Notes under the pieces: model-generated | The model's database searches: none | Told to the model about the DNA's origin: nothing | Seen by the model: only the letters and a program-made list of their open reading frames with translations | Position numbers and translations under genes: made by a program | NCBI GenBank assembly: GCA_964401915.1 | Contig: CAYOAI010000010.1 | Span: 1-39,692 of the forward strand | Length of the DNA: 39,692 nucleotides | Reading direction: 5' to 3' | Source of the DNA: CAZGZD01 sp964401915 | Lineage (GTDB): Bacteria; Patescibacteriota; Microgenomatia; UBA1406; GWC2-37-13 | In this document: one piece after another, positions 22,922 to 30,203 of the stretch | Layout of the letters: every line of letters begins with the position of its first letter | How positions within the stretch are numbered: the stretch's first letter is position 1

Positions 22922-23464
22922 ATGGCCAAACATTCTCTTATCATCATCGCAGTTTTCTTATTTTTCTTGTTTACCCCCTCGATTTTTTATCTTGTAAATT
23001 ATTCTCAGTCTCTGACAATAACAGAAAAGCCAGTCGTATATACACTTCCACACCCCGGTATCTTGCCCGACCACCCGCTTTATTTTTTAAAAAAGTCACG
23101 AGACTCAATTTTGCAGTTTGTGACTCGCGATCCACTTAAAAAAGTAGATCTATATCTACTTCTCTCAGATAAGCAAATAAATGCCGCAGTGCTACTTACA
23201 AAAAAAGGTAAGAGTTCACTTGCTATTCAAACAGCATTTGGAGCGGAAGAGCTTGGAGCGCGTATTCCACCACTTCTTAAGCGCTCAAAAGCACATGGAA
23301 GTGCTCCGACAGCCGAGCTTGTTGATCGTGTACATCGCTCCAATCTCAAGCATAAGCAGGTGATTCAGCAAATCATCAAAGATCTACCACAGGGCGAGAG
23401 TGAGGGACTTCCTGATGCCGCGCGCCTTAATGATCAGATCGCACTCGATCTTCAGAAGCTCTAA
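22922..23464 (+). CDS. DUF5667-type membrane-anchored protein
   Basis: 180 residues. An N-terminal hydrophobic segment (residues 5-25, LIIIAVFLFFLFTPSIFYLV) is a signal anchor. The extracytoplasmic part begins with LPHPGILPDHPLYFLKKSRDSILQFVTRDPLKKVDLYLLLSDKQINAA, the pattern of the DUF5667 domain (P-x-HPLY-x-LK...DP-x-KK...L-L-LxD), then continues as a helical region. Function is unknown. A TATTAT box lies 11 bases before the ATG. It is convergent with the O-antigen-ligase-like gene, with an eight-base gap. Confidence 0.75.
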   Translation: MAKHSLIIIAVFLFFLFTPSIFYLVNYSQSLTITEKPVVYTLPHPGILPDHPLYFLKKSRDSILQFVTRDPLKKVDLYLLLSDKQINAAVLLTKKGKSSLAIQTAFGAEELGARIPPLLKRSKAHGSAPTAELVDRVHRSNLKHKQVIQQIIKDLPQGESEGLPDAARLNDQIALDLQKL

Positions 23465-23472
23465 ACATCTTT

Positions 23473-24720
23473 TTAATTTTGTTTTTTAGTTTTTAAATTT
23501 CCCACAATAATTCCGCCTATAACTCCAAGAAGTAGTGTATTCTGCTGAAGCGTAACCCAATAATGGTCAAATGACGCAGTGGCCAGAAATACAAATAAAC
23601 ATACACGAAATATCTCCAACTTCCACAAACGTCTAACCTCAAAAATAGCAAAAACAGTAATCAGAGCGGAAATCACCACCCCCACTTCAGATATAAGAAG
23701 TAGAAATACATTATGCACGGGTTGCGGAATTCCATAAGGGAGATTGATCGGAAGTATGGTCTGTGCGATAAGATAATTACCAAGCCCTACACCCTGCACG
23801 AGGTGTGCCTTGATAAGTATGAAGGCATTATCAATAAGTCTGAGGCGATTTACCAGACTGTTGGGATCTCCATGTGCAAATATAAAGACTGCCGAGAGCC
23901 CAATGATTGTGACAATTTTAGCAAGCACGCATAGAGGACAGCCAGACTTTGGAAATTTTTTAATTGTCAGAATAAGGCTCACAGCACAAAGAGACAGAAT
24001 CGCAATTTTTGAGAAGGAAAAAAGTACAAGTGTCGCCGTAGCAAATAGAAGTAAGCTTTTCAAAATAGCTTTTCCCTTGAGTTGAGGTGCAAAAAGCGCA
24101 AGTGCATATATCATAAGATAAAATCCTCCCATGGAATTTGGATGAGAGAACGTGGCGTAGGGGCGAAGCATCTCCACTCCATCTATTGAGGACTTAGCAA
24201 TCCCAGGTAAAGAAAGCGATACAATGCGCTCGCCCAAGAAATAAAAAGGGCCGCCAATTGATGCGCCGCGTATAAATTGTATCGTGGCGATAGTAAGCTC
24301 AAGAAGTGCGCCGGCCGTAAGTGCCCACCAATTTGCCATACTTTTTGCAAAATCTGCATGGCGGACTATAGCGTATATGCCCGCGATCTCAATAATTTTT
24401 ACAAATCGGTAGAGTCCAAGAAAAAATGAAGGGGCAAACAACATATTGATAGTAAGGAGTAAAAGTACAAGGAGCACTTTCGTATTGTTAAGACATGTAA
24501 TGACTCGCCTCCAATTAAATACAAAAAGCAATATCGCAAGTATGTCTGTTATATAGATTGTTGGGGCAAGATAATCAATGCGTATTCCCGATATGTAGGA
24601 AAAATCAAAAAAGAAATGCCGCCCCAACTGCGTAGGTAGAAAAAGTAGAAATAAAAAAATAAGCGTTTTATTAAAAAAGCTTTGGTTGATCTTGAGTCGG
24701 CTGCTTTTCTGCTTTCTCAT
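23473..24720 (-). CDS. O-antigen ligase/polymerase-like membrane protein (Wzy_C family)
   Basis: About 415 residues from the chosen ATG, with some 10-12 membrane helices and a large loop before LVQGVGLGNYLIAQT, where the family's conserved region lies. Members ligate or polymerise surface polysaccharides, or glycosylate proteins, using undecaprenyl-linked donors. The frame stays open upstream to 24954, but that part lies inside the endonuclease Q gene and shows no membrane helix or family match. I therefore start at MRKQKSSRLKINQSFF (24720), giving a 50-base overlap with the upstream gene. MM two to four codons earlier is an equal alternative. The exact glycan is unknown. Confidence 0.82.
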   Translation of the reverse strand: MRKQKSSRLKINQSFFNKTLIFLFLLFLPTQLGRHFFFDFSYISGIRIDYLAPTIYITDILAILLFVFNWRRVITCLNNTKVLLVLLLLTINMLFAPSFFLGLYRFVKIIEIAGIYAIVRHADFAKSMANWWALTAGALLELTIATIQFIRGASIGGPFYFLGERIVSLSLPGIAKSSIDGVEMLRPYATFSHPNSMGGFYLMIYALALFAPQLKGKAILKSLLLFATATLVLFSFSKIAILSLCAVSLILTIKKFPKSGCPLCVLAKIVTIIGLSAVFIFAHGDPNSLVNRLRLIDNAFILIKAHLVQGVGLGNYLIAQTILPINLPYGIPQPVHNVFLLLISEVGVVISALITVFAIFEVRRLWKLEIFRVCLFVFLATASFDHYWVTLQQNTLLLGVIGGIIVGNLKTKKQN

Positions 24721-26059
24721 TTTTTTCATCATTGTTGGTAACTGAGATAACTCCAAACACCCCATCATACCCAGGGTCAATTCGTGCCTCCCGAGCTCGG
24801 ACAAGACCGATTGCCTTCGAAAGCGCACTTCCTCCTGCTTTCTCAAGCTCATCGAGTGGCTTCTTGAGTAGTATGTCGAATTCTGTACCGCACTCATCTG
24901 TAAGACGCTCGTATTCTCGCTGCGACTTAGTTGGTGATCCACCCGAGAGTTCACCTAAAATCTCAAGGAGTGGAATTGCTGATACAAAAGGTGGGCGTTT
25001 GTGATGCTTGTCATAGACAAATGAAGTGCCAACTTTGCTTTTTTTGATTGTAATATCATCCTCGCTATAGAGCTTTTTGGATAGATCAAGTACGCGGTTT
25101 TCGACTCCCACGGTAAGAGGTCGGTGACACACAGGGCACGTTGTGCCTTTTTTGACCGTATCGGCAGCCGAGTACTTTATCCCACATGCACGGTGTCCTG
25201 TCCAGTGGTATTTGCCCTCTTCCGGGAAAAACTCGATCGTGAATCCAATCTCAAGTGCGCCTTTCCCATCTTGTTTAATTGCCGATGATATATCGTGATA
25301 CGAATATTTCATTTCTCCTATTTCATCTTTCATCCTCGGTACGAAAACGGTAGCCTCTCGTCCCATCTTGGGGGCAGAATGTGCGTCTGAGAATGATAGT
25401 ATGGAGCGATTCTCAAGCTCTTTAATCTGCCAGTTCATAATCGGGTCAGATGAGAGGCCCGTCTCAATTCCGTAGATGTATTTTTCAAGATCGCCAAAAC
25501 ACTCACGAATTGAATCGAATCCACTCTTTGATCCATATTGTCCAAACCACGGAGTCCACGCATGAGCTGGAATAAAGATTATATTTTCGTCAACTGACAA
25601 AGCCATCTCAAGAAAATCATGTGAGGACATACCCAGTATTGGTCGGCCGTCTGAGGCTAATTTGGCCCCACGATCCAGAAGCCTTTTAGTTATTGCATCC
25701 ATTGAGGTAAGCGATGGCACAAGGAGGAGATTGTGTACGCGGCGCAAACTACTACCTTGGGAAAAAATATTTGCAATCTCAACACTCAGCATAAATCGCA
25801 CCTTGTGATCCTGCTTGTCCCTCGAAGCCTTGGCGAAGTGGGAATCCATAGGTCTGGTCTTGAGCTCAAAGATCCCCTCCGTTGTTTCTTTCAGTTCATT
25901 TTTGATTGACCTGGCCCAGAGGGGGTGAAAGAAGTCGGATGTGGCACAAAGTCCTATTCCCTTGAGGGATGCCCACGAGGCAATTTCTGGAAGTTCCATT
26001 CGGGGGGACACTGCACGTGAGTATTTGGAATGAAGATGAAGGTCAGCCACAATAGACAT
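24671..26059 (-). CDS. Endonuclease Q family protein (PHP domain), DNA repair
   Basis: 462 residues. The N-terminal PHP metal site is visible as D6-L-H-L-H10-S, with later metal ligands in FIPAHAWTPWFG and SFSDAHS. A zinc-binding segment H285-WTGH289-RAC292 ... C308-PVC311-H follows, then a helical C-terminal region; this order matches endonuclease Q, which nicks DNA 5' of uracil, hypoxanthine, xanthine or abasic sites. Residues 71-85 (MDSHFAKASRDKQDH) look like an insertion between conserved strands; the DNA encoding it is a TCCC...GGGA element (25818-25843). A promoter TTAGCT-17-TACAAT ends seven bases before the ATG. The ligase gene overlaps its 3' end. The activity is inferred from family resemblance. 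Confidence 0.85.
   Translation of the reverse strand: MSIVADLHLHSKYSRAVSPRMELPEIASWASLKGIGLCATSDFFHPLWARSIKNELKETTEGIFELKTRPMDSHFAKASRDKQDHKVRFMLSVEIANIFSQGSSLRRVHNLLLVPSLTSMDAITKRLLDRGAKLASDGRPILGMSSHDFLEMALSVDENIIFIPAHAWTPWFGQYGSKSGFDSIRECFGDLEKYIYGIETGLSSDPIMNWQIKELENRSILSFSDAHSAPKMGREATVFVPRMKDEIGEMKYSYHDISSAIKQDGKGALEIGFTIEFFPEEGKYHWTGHRACGIKYSAADTVKKGTTCPVCHRPLTVGVENRVLDLSKKLYSEDDITIKKSKVGTSFVYDKHHKRPPFVSAIPLLEILGELSGGSPTKSQREYERLTDECGTEFDILLKKPLDELEKAGGSALSKAIGLVRAREARIDPGYDGVFGVISVTNNDEKNEKAEKQPTQDQPKLF
25818..25843. repeat. TCCC...GGGA element inserted in the endonuclease Q gene
   Basis: A 26-bp segment starting TCCC and ending GGGA with an inner GCC-TT-GGC core. It encodes residues 73-81 (SHFAKASRD) of the endonuclease Q homologue, in a place where the protein looks interrupted. 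The frame is preserved. It resembles in style the in-frame palindromic elements known from Rickettsia. Confidence 0.55.
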
Positions 26060-26066
26060 GGAAGCT

Positions 26067-26095
26067 ATTGTAGCATAGAGAAGGGCAAAAGCTAA
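26067..26095 (-). promoter_or_regulatory. Promoter of the endonuclease Q gene
   Basis: On the minus strand TTAGCT (26090-26095), 17 bases, TACAAT (26067-26072), which ends seven bases before the ATG at 26059. This implies a leaderless or nearly leaderless mRNA. Confidence 0.55.
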
Positions 26096-26137
26096 TCTTC
26101 TTTACTTTTTCTTATTTTTGACTCCAGTGGGTTCCCT

Positions 26138-26163
26138 CCCATCCTGATAAATCGGGACAGGCC
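26138..26163. repeat. Intergenic palindrome between argF and the endonuclease Q gene
   Basis: TCCTGAT-AA-ATCGGGA (about 26142-26157) forms a 7-bp stem with one wobble pair and lies in a 142-base gap amid GGG/CCC-rich sequence (CCCTCCCATCC before it, ACAGGCCTCCC after it). It has TCC/GGGA ends like the other palindromes in the window. Confidence 0.5.
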
Positions 26164-26201
26164 TCCCAAATCGCAAAAACAAGCAAAAGTAACAAAACAA
26201 G

Positions 26202-27089
26202 TTATTTTAGAAGAGCCACAAGAATAGCTTTTTGAGCATGGAGGCGATTTTCGGCCTGGTCAAACACAACTGACTGAGGTGAGTCCATCACATCATCTGT
26301 GATCTCTTGTCCTCGGTGAGCAGGCAGACAGTGCATCACAATTGCATCTGGCTTGGTGAGTGCCACGAGTTCTTTGTTGACCTGATATGGCATAAATACT
26401 TGCTTTCGCATCTCCATCTCATCCTCCTGCCCCATACTCGCCCATGTGTCGGTATAGATAATATCTGCCTCTTGTACGGCGACTGCTGGATCGTCCGTAA
26501 ATTCAACTTCGCTTGTTTGTCCCTCTTTGGATAATGAATATCCAGACGGGGATGCGATAACAATATGTATGCCCATCTTCGATGCGCCAACCAAGAGAGT
26601 GCGCGCTACATTGTTCCCATCACCTAAATATGCGAGTTTAAGGCCTTGTAGCTTGCCCTTTTTTTCGTGTATGGTAAGTAGGTCAGCGAGTCCCTGGCAT
26701 GGATGATTGTAGTCGGAGAGTCCGTTTATGACAGGAACTGTAGCGTATTTAGCAAGTTCTATAATATGATCGTGTGAGAATGTACGAGCCATGATACAGT
26801 CTGTGTAGCGACTTAAGACTCGTGTGACATCGGCTACAGACTCGCGTGTGCCGAGCCCGATCTCAGCTGGCGAGATATAGAGAGCGTGTCCGCCAAGCTG
26901 GAGCATCGCGACCTCAAAAGACACTCGGGTGCGAAGCGAGGGCTTCTCAAATATCATTCCCAGCACTTTGCCTTTTAGGACGGGCTGATTGCCACCTGCC
27001 TTAAGCGCAGTTTTAAGAGTAATTGCCGAGTCAAGAAGTGCCTGGATCTCGTCGCGGCTCAGATCTGCAAGATCGAGGAAGTGTTTCAT
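26202..27089 (-). CDS. argF: Ornithine carbamoyltransferase
   Basis: 295 residues. Transfers carbamoyl from carbamoyl phosphate to ornithine, forming citrulline (or the reverse in the arginine deiminase pathway). The carbamoyl-phosphate site is FEKPSLRTRVSFE (residues 49-61), the HPCQGLADLLT motif is intact, and the ornithine-specific HCLPAHRG motif is present near the C-terminus. No other arginine genes are nearby, so anabolic and catabolic roles cannot be separated. A TAGAAT box (27097-27102, minus strand) lies seven bases before the ATG. Confidence 0.96.
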   Translation of the reverse strand: MKHFLDLADLSRDEIQALLDSAITLKTALKAGGNQPVLKGKVLGMIFEKPSLRTRVSFEVAMLQLGGHALYISPAEIGLGTRESVADVTRVLSRYTDCIMARTFSHDHIIELAKYATVPVINGLSDYNHPCQGLADLLTIHEKKGKLQGLKLAYLGDGNNVARTLLVGASKMGIHIVIASPSGYSLSKEGQTSEVEFTDDPAVAVQEADIIYTDTWASMGQEDEMEMRKQVFMPYQVNKELVALTKPDAIVMHCLPAHRGQEITDDVMDSPQSVVFDQAENRLHAQKAILVALLK

Positions 27090-27134
27090 AACGATAATTC
27101 TAACAATTTATCCCACAAGTTGATAAGAAAGAAA

Positions 27135-27455
27135 TTATCTTGCTGGAGCTCTATATAAAGGAAGCAACTTGGCTCGAATCGGATGCTGTGCACGACTTTC
27201 TGCATAGTGGTTAGCTTCCAATGTTGCGTTTGTAAGCCTTCTGTCAAATCCCGGATTTACAACCTTCAATCCCGTGAGCCAGAAGAACGCTTGGTAAAAA
27301 GGAGCCACAGTGGTAGCCCACGCCTTTTCTCCATCGACTTCAACCCGCAGTTCGTCGGCCAAAAACGGTATAGATCTTAATCCGACCCGTGCTGGTAAAG
27401 GAGTGAGTATCCGGCTGTCATGAACAACGTCGATCGACTCTTTGGCAGGTCTCAT
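27135..27455 (-). CDS. Small hypothetical protein
   Basis: 106 residues, not recognised. There is no membrane segment or known motif; the sequence is mixed with a basic C-terminal half (RRLTNATLEANHYAESRAQHPIRAKLLPLYRAPAR). A good promoter, TTGCAT-17-TACAAT, ends eight bases before the ATG, which supports expression. It lies just upstream of argF on the same strand with 45 bases between them and could be co-transcribed. It is one of several orphan genes here. Confidence 0.6.
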   Translation of the reverse strand: MRPAKESIDVVHDSRILTPLPARVGLRSIPFLADELRVEVDGEKAWATTVAPFYQAFFWLTGLKVVNPGFDRRLTNATLEANHYAESRAQHPIRAKLLPLYRAPAR

Positions 27456-27463
27456 TGGGAGAA

Positions 27464-27492
27464 ATTGTATAAGCGATGTGTGAGAAATGCAA
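27464..27492 (-). promoter_or_regulatory. Promoter of the 27135-27455 gene
   Basis: On the minus strand TTGCAT (27487-27492), 17 bases, TACAAT (27464-27469); eight bases then separate the -10 box from the ATG. Confidence 0.65.
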
Positions 27493-27565
27493 CTTCAATT
27501 GCAATTGTACAAAAGGAGAGTATTATAATTTCAGAAATAGAAAAGATAGCGCCCACCCGTTCTTA

Positions 27566-27666
27566 CTTCAAGCCTTTTTGGTATTATTCATACACGGCTT
27601 GAAGAGCGAATTATGGTGGGTTTAAGAAAGCCTAAATTCACATTAAGTAATTCATTAAGGCTTTCT
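27566..27666 (+). promoter_or_regulatory. Tandem hairpins in the leader of the DUF1761 gene
   Basis: Two perfect 9-bp inverted repeats in series: CTTCAAGCC (27566-27574) with GGCTTGAAG (27596-27604), and AGAAAGCCT (27625-27633) with AGGCTTTCT (27658-27666). The second ends immediately before AAAAAAAGGAGG, the ribosome site of the next gene. This could be a structured regulatory leader; I do not recognise a known riboswitch class. Confidence 0.5.
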
Positions 27667-27687
27667 AAAAAAAGGAGGTGATTAAAT

Positions 27688-28110
27688 ATGCAAACAATAG
27701 TAATAAACAATGCAGCGGTCGCAGTAGCTGCGCTATCGCAGTTTGTACTCGGCTTCTTGTGGTATGGCCCTCTTTTTGGCAAGAAGTGGATTGAGCTTAA
27801 AGGATTCTCCAAAAAAGATATGGAGGATGCCAAGAAAAAAGGCATGGCCAAAACAATCATTGTGAGCCTCGCACTCTCAATCGTGACAGCTTATGTACTA
27901 GCTCATGTTGTCAAGTATGCAGGTTCGCAAACTGCACTCGATGGTGCGCAGGGCGGATTCTGGGTGTGGCTTGGATTTGTAGCAACAATCACCGCAAATG
28001 ATTATCTTTGGAATCCTAAACCCAAGTCTTTGAAGCTATATGTTCTTGACAACTCATACTTGCTGATATCACTTGCAATCATGGGTGCGATATTGGCTGT
28101 GTGGATCTAA
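27688..28110 (+). CDS. DUF1761 family membrane protein
   Basis: 140 residues with four hydrophobic segments. The N-terminal pattern NNAAVAVAALSQFVLGFLWYGPLFGKKWIELKGFSKKDMEDAKKKGM and the NDYLWNPKPKSLKLYVLDNSYLL segment are typical of DUF1761 proteins, small integral membrane proteins of unknown function. It has one of the few strong Shine-Dalgarno sequences in the window (AAAGGAGGTGATT) and a leader with two hairpins, so it is regulated differently from most neighbours. Confidence 0.85.
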   Translation: MQTIVINNAAVAVAALSQFVLGFLWYGPLFGKKWIELKGFSKKDMEDAKKKGMAKTIIVSLALSIVTAYVLAHVVKYAGSQTALDGAQGGFWVWLGFVATITANDYLWNPKPKSLKLYVLDNSYLLISLAIMGAILAVWI

Positions 28111-28137
28111 AAAAGGGCTGTCTGATACAATAAGATT

Positions 28138-28590
28138 ATGAAACGGATTGTAAACAGGCTCTTTAATCGAGAGTATCAGGCAGTGTCAACCTATGAGGCG
28201 GGTATATCTTTGACCGGCGCTGAAGTCAAATCAGTGCGAGCGGGCAATATTCGCCTCGAGGATTCGTATGTGAAAATTATGGGAGGGGTGCCTCAGCTAA
28301 TAAATGCCGAGATCTCAATCTACAAATATGCCGCACCTCGTGATTATGAGCCTCACCGCACCCGCGCTCTTCTTCTTCACAAGCGAGAGATTCTCAAGAT
28401 AGTAAGTCGTAAAAAGCAAGGGGGCAGATTGACTATCGTGCCTGTCGCGTGTTATAATAAAGGGCGTCGTATCAAGCTCGAGCTGGCACTTGCGAAAGGC
28501 AAGCACGAGATTGCCAAGAAGAAGCACGAGCGCGCGCGAGACATGGTACGAGAGATTGAAAAAGAGATAAAAGATAGTGCACGAAAATAG
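28138..28590 (+). CDS. smpB: SsrA-binding protein SmpB
   Basis: 150 residues. Binds the tRNA-like domain of tmRNA and brings it to stalled ribosomes in trans-translation. Motifs: NREYQAVSTYEAGISLTGAEVKSVRAGNIRLEDSYVKI at the N-terminus, the YKYA...PHRTRALLLHKREI region, and a basic C-terminal tail (HEIAKKKHERARDMVREIEKEIKDSARK). It lies 80 bases upstream of the tmRNA gene on the same strand. TACAAT (28126-28131) lies six bases before the ATG. Confidence 0.97.
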   Translation: MKRIVNRLFNREYQAVSTYEAGISLTGAEVKSVRAGNIRLEDSYVKIMGGVPQLINAEISIYKYAAPRDYEPHRTRALLLHKREILKIVSRKKQGGRLTIVPVACYNKGRRIKLELALAKGKHEIAKKKHERARDMVREIEKEIKDSARK

Positions 28591-28600
28591 AACTTTGACA

Positions 28601-28669
28601 ATTAGTTTAAACTCGATCCCGCCATCGGCGGGACTTGTTGCAACTAGTTTCAACGAATTTTAACTAATT
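28601..28669. repeat. Nested inverted repeat between smpB and ssrA
   Basis: TCCCGCC-ATC-GGCGGGA (28617-28633) is a perfect 7-bp hairpin. It lies inside a wider inverted repeat AATTAGTT (28601-28608) with AACTAATT (28662-28669). The outer repeat abuts the tmRNA 5' end. It belongs with the TCCC/GGGA palindromes of this window. TTGCAA (28638-28643) could serve as the tmRNA -35 element. Confidence 0.6.
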
Positions 28670-28670
28670 T

Positions 28671-29101
28671 GGGGATGACTGGTTTCGACGGGAAAATCGC
28701 TCTTTGATAAATGACTTGGGCCCATCTATCGGGTTAAATAGAAAACGCTAAAAGCAAATACGCTCAAGCAAAAAGCTTTAGCGGCTTTGGATGAGATTGC
28801 TAATTTTGGCCTTGGCCAGACTTTTGCAGCTCAAACTCAGTTCGCTCTGGCTGCTTAATTTATTTTAAGCACTCCGTATGAGGTTTCGATCTGGTTCAAC
28901 GCATATGGGGTCAAACCAACCAGGTTTGCAGATTTTGAGGAATCCCGATTATCCTCTTGATTCAAGAATTTTAATCGGCAGCTCAAATAAGGGTTTGTAT
29001 GTCACCAGATTTGAGCAATAAGTACAAAACACACTATCCCAAGCTACACATTTTTCAAATTGCTTTCTCGGACCCGGGTTCAATTCCCGGCATCTCCACC
29101 A
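28671..29101 (+). ncRNA. ssrA: Transfer-messenger RNA (tmRNA)
   Basis: 431 nt. The 5' end GGGGATGACTGGTTTCGACGGG is diagnostic. The acceptor stem GGGGATG pairs with CATCTCC before the encoded ACCA, and the T arm is CCGGGTTCAATTCCCGG. The tag frame most likely starts at GCA (28754-28756), preceded by TAAAA with U and A at -5 and -4 as in E. coli, and runs 34 codons to TAA at 28856-28858. It starts ANTLKQ and ends QFALAA. An ALAA also occurs internally (residues 8-11). The alternative GCT frame four bases earlier ends at TGA without an ALAA-like tail. Works with SmpB, encoded just upstream. Confidence 0.95.
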
Positions 29102-29109
29102 AATTGATA

Positions 29110-29616
29110 TCAATTTCTTGAGTAGATCAAGGCTCCTATTACGGCTAAAGCTCCAATAATTGTGATGGCATTGAGTATGGGCTCGATGTACTTGTAGGAC
29201 TTATTCTTCTTCGACTTTCTTTTAAGGTATGTATGCCAGCCAAGATGAAGAAGTGTGGTGTTTATCGGTATTGCGAAGGCCAATACCAACGCCTGTTGAT
29301 TATTATTGATATTGTGCCGGGTAAAAAGAGATAGGGTGATAGCTGCCGATATCACTCCAAGAAGAATATCTGTTATTGCATTTGTCCAACTTTCAATATA
29401 ATTATTTATAAGCTCGATGGCTTCATATAGCACAGCAAGTATGAGTATAAATATTAAAGACTGAGAGTAGGTAAGTCCAAAAAGTGATGCAAGGGAGGCT
29501 ATTATAATACCGCTTGTGATGTGAATGAGTGACCAATAGTCAAGGTACTGGCCATGGCCCCATCCAAAGTGTATAGCTTCCCGCGGCGATCTCTCAAAAT
29601 ATTTACTAATCCTCAT
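29110..29616 (-). CDS. Integral membrane protein, function unknown
   Basis: 168 residues with four to five hydrophobic segments. The layout WSLIHITSGIIIAS, then LYEAIELINNYIESWTNAITDILLGVISAAI, with His, Glu, Asn and Asp residues in or near membrane helices, recalls small VanZ/DUF2238-like membrane proteins, but I cannot name the family with confidence. It is convergent with the tmRNA gene (eight-base gap) and divergent from the EamA-like gene. Confidence 0.7.
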   Translation of the reverse strand: MRISKYFERSPREAIHFGWGHGQYLDYWSLIHITSGIIIASLASLFGLTYSQSLIFILILAVLYEAIELINNYIESWTNAITDILLGVISAAITLSLFTRHNINNNQQALVLAFAIPINTTLLHLGWHTYLKRKSKKNKSYKYIEPILNAITIIGALAVIGALIYSRN

Positions 29617-29651
29617 ATAAAAAGTATACCCTCCACTGGAGAATGTTACGA

Positions 29652-29717
29652 GTATAACTCCCTCTAAGCTGATTTCTTAACTCTTCGCTTGAAAATCAGC
29701 GTAAGAGGGATATATAC
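29652..29717. repeat. Long imperfect palindrome in a divergent intergenic region
   Basis: Three stacked helices: GTATA/TATAC (29652-29656 with 29713-29717), TCCCTCT/AGAGGGA (29659-29665 with 29704-29710) and GCTGATTT/AAATCAGC (29668-29675 with 29693-29700). This totals 20 bp with small internal loops. The two flanking genes point away from it, so it is not a shared terminator. It again has TCCC...GGGA arms. Confidence 0.75.
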
Positions 29718-29747
29718 AATTTTTACCCCAAATGCTAAGATATATCA

Positions 29748-30176
29748 ATGAACTGGATTGTGTTTGCTATTATCGCACCCCTTTTCTTATCAGGCTATCA
29801 AGCGCTTAGTAAGCTTTTACCCAAAAAAACACCTGTGTTTTTGGTTAGTTTTTATATTTATGCTCTTGCAACTTTATTTTTTCTTATTCTTCATTTGATC
29901 GGATCAAGTAATAAGTCTTTTTCTCTGAGTTTTAAATACGCCCCCATTGTGATAGGAATTGCTGCTTTTTTGACGATTGCGAATTACTCGATTGTAAAGG
30001 CATATACTTTGGGAGCTCCTCAGAGTTCATTCTCTGCAATCTTTAATCCACTTTATATTATCTTTGGGCTTTTTCTCGGAGTCATTATCTGGCAGGAAAA
30101 GCTTAATCTATATCAAGCGCTTGGCGTAGCCCTGTCTCTAATCGGCATGATGCTTGTAATTTACTTCAAAAAGTAG
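29748..30176 (+). CDS. EamA-like (DMT superfamily) half transporter
   Basis: 142 residues with five hydrophobic helices, equal to a single EamA domain; full-length drug/metabolite transporters have two. The end, FNPLYIIFGLFLGVIIWQEKLNLYQALGVALSLIGMMLVIYFKK, is the typical EamA C-terminal signature (W-x-E-x-L...QxxGxxLxxxGxxL). Single-domain members are thought to work as dimers. The substrate is unknown. TAAGAT lies six bases before the ATG. Confidence 0.85.
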   Translation: MNWIVFAIIAPLFLSGYQALSKLLPKKTPVFLVSFYIYALATLFFLILHLIGSSNKSFSLSFKYAPIVIGIAAFLTIANYSIVKAYTLGAPQSSFSAIFNPLYIIFGLFLGVIIWQEKLNLYQALGVALSLIGMMLVIYFKK

Positions 30177-30203
30177 AAGAATTACCCGCTTTTTTACAAA
30201 AAT

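Noticed and set aside
24732..24954. Longer N-terminus for the O-antigen-ligase-like protein
   Set aside because: The 74 added residues lie inside the endonuclease Q gene, are polar and lack membrane helices. The hydrophobic family region begins just after the start at 24720.
28743..28799. tmRNA tag frame starting at GCT four bases earlier
   Set aside because: It ends at a TGA after 15 codons with a FSGFG tail that lacks the hydrophobic AA end needed for proteolysis, and the bases before GCT do not fit the resume-codon context.
29062..29101. Separate tRNA gene
   Set aside because: The CCGGGTTCAATTCCCGG arm and terminal ACCA belong to the tRNA-like 3' end of tmRNA; there is no D arm or anticodon arm directly upstream.
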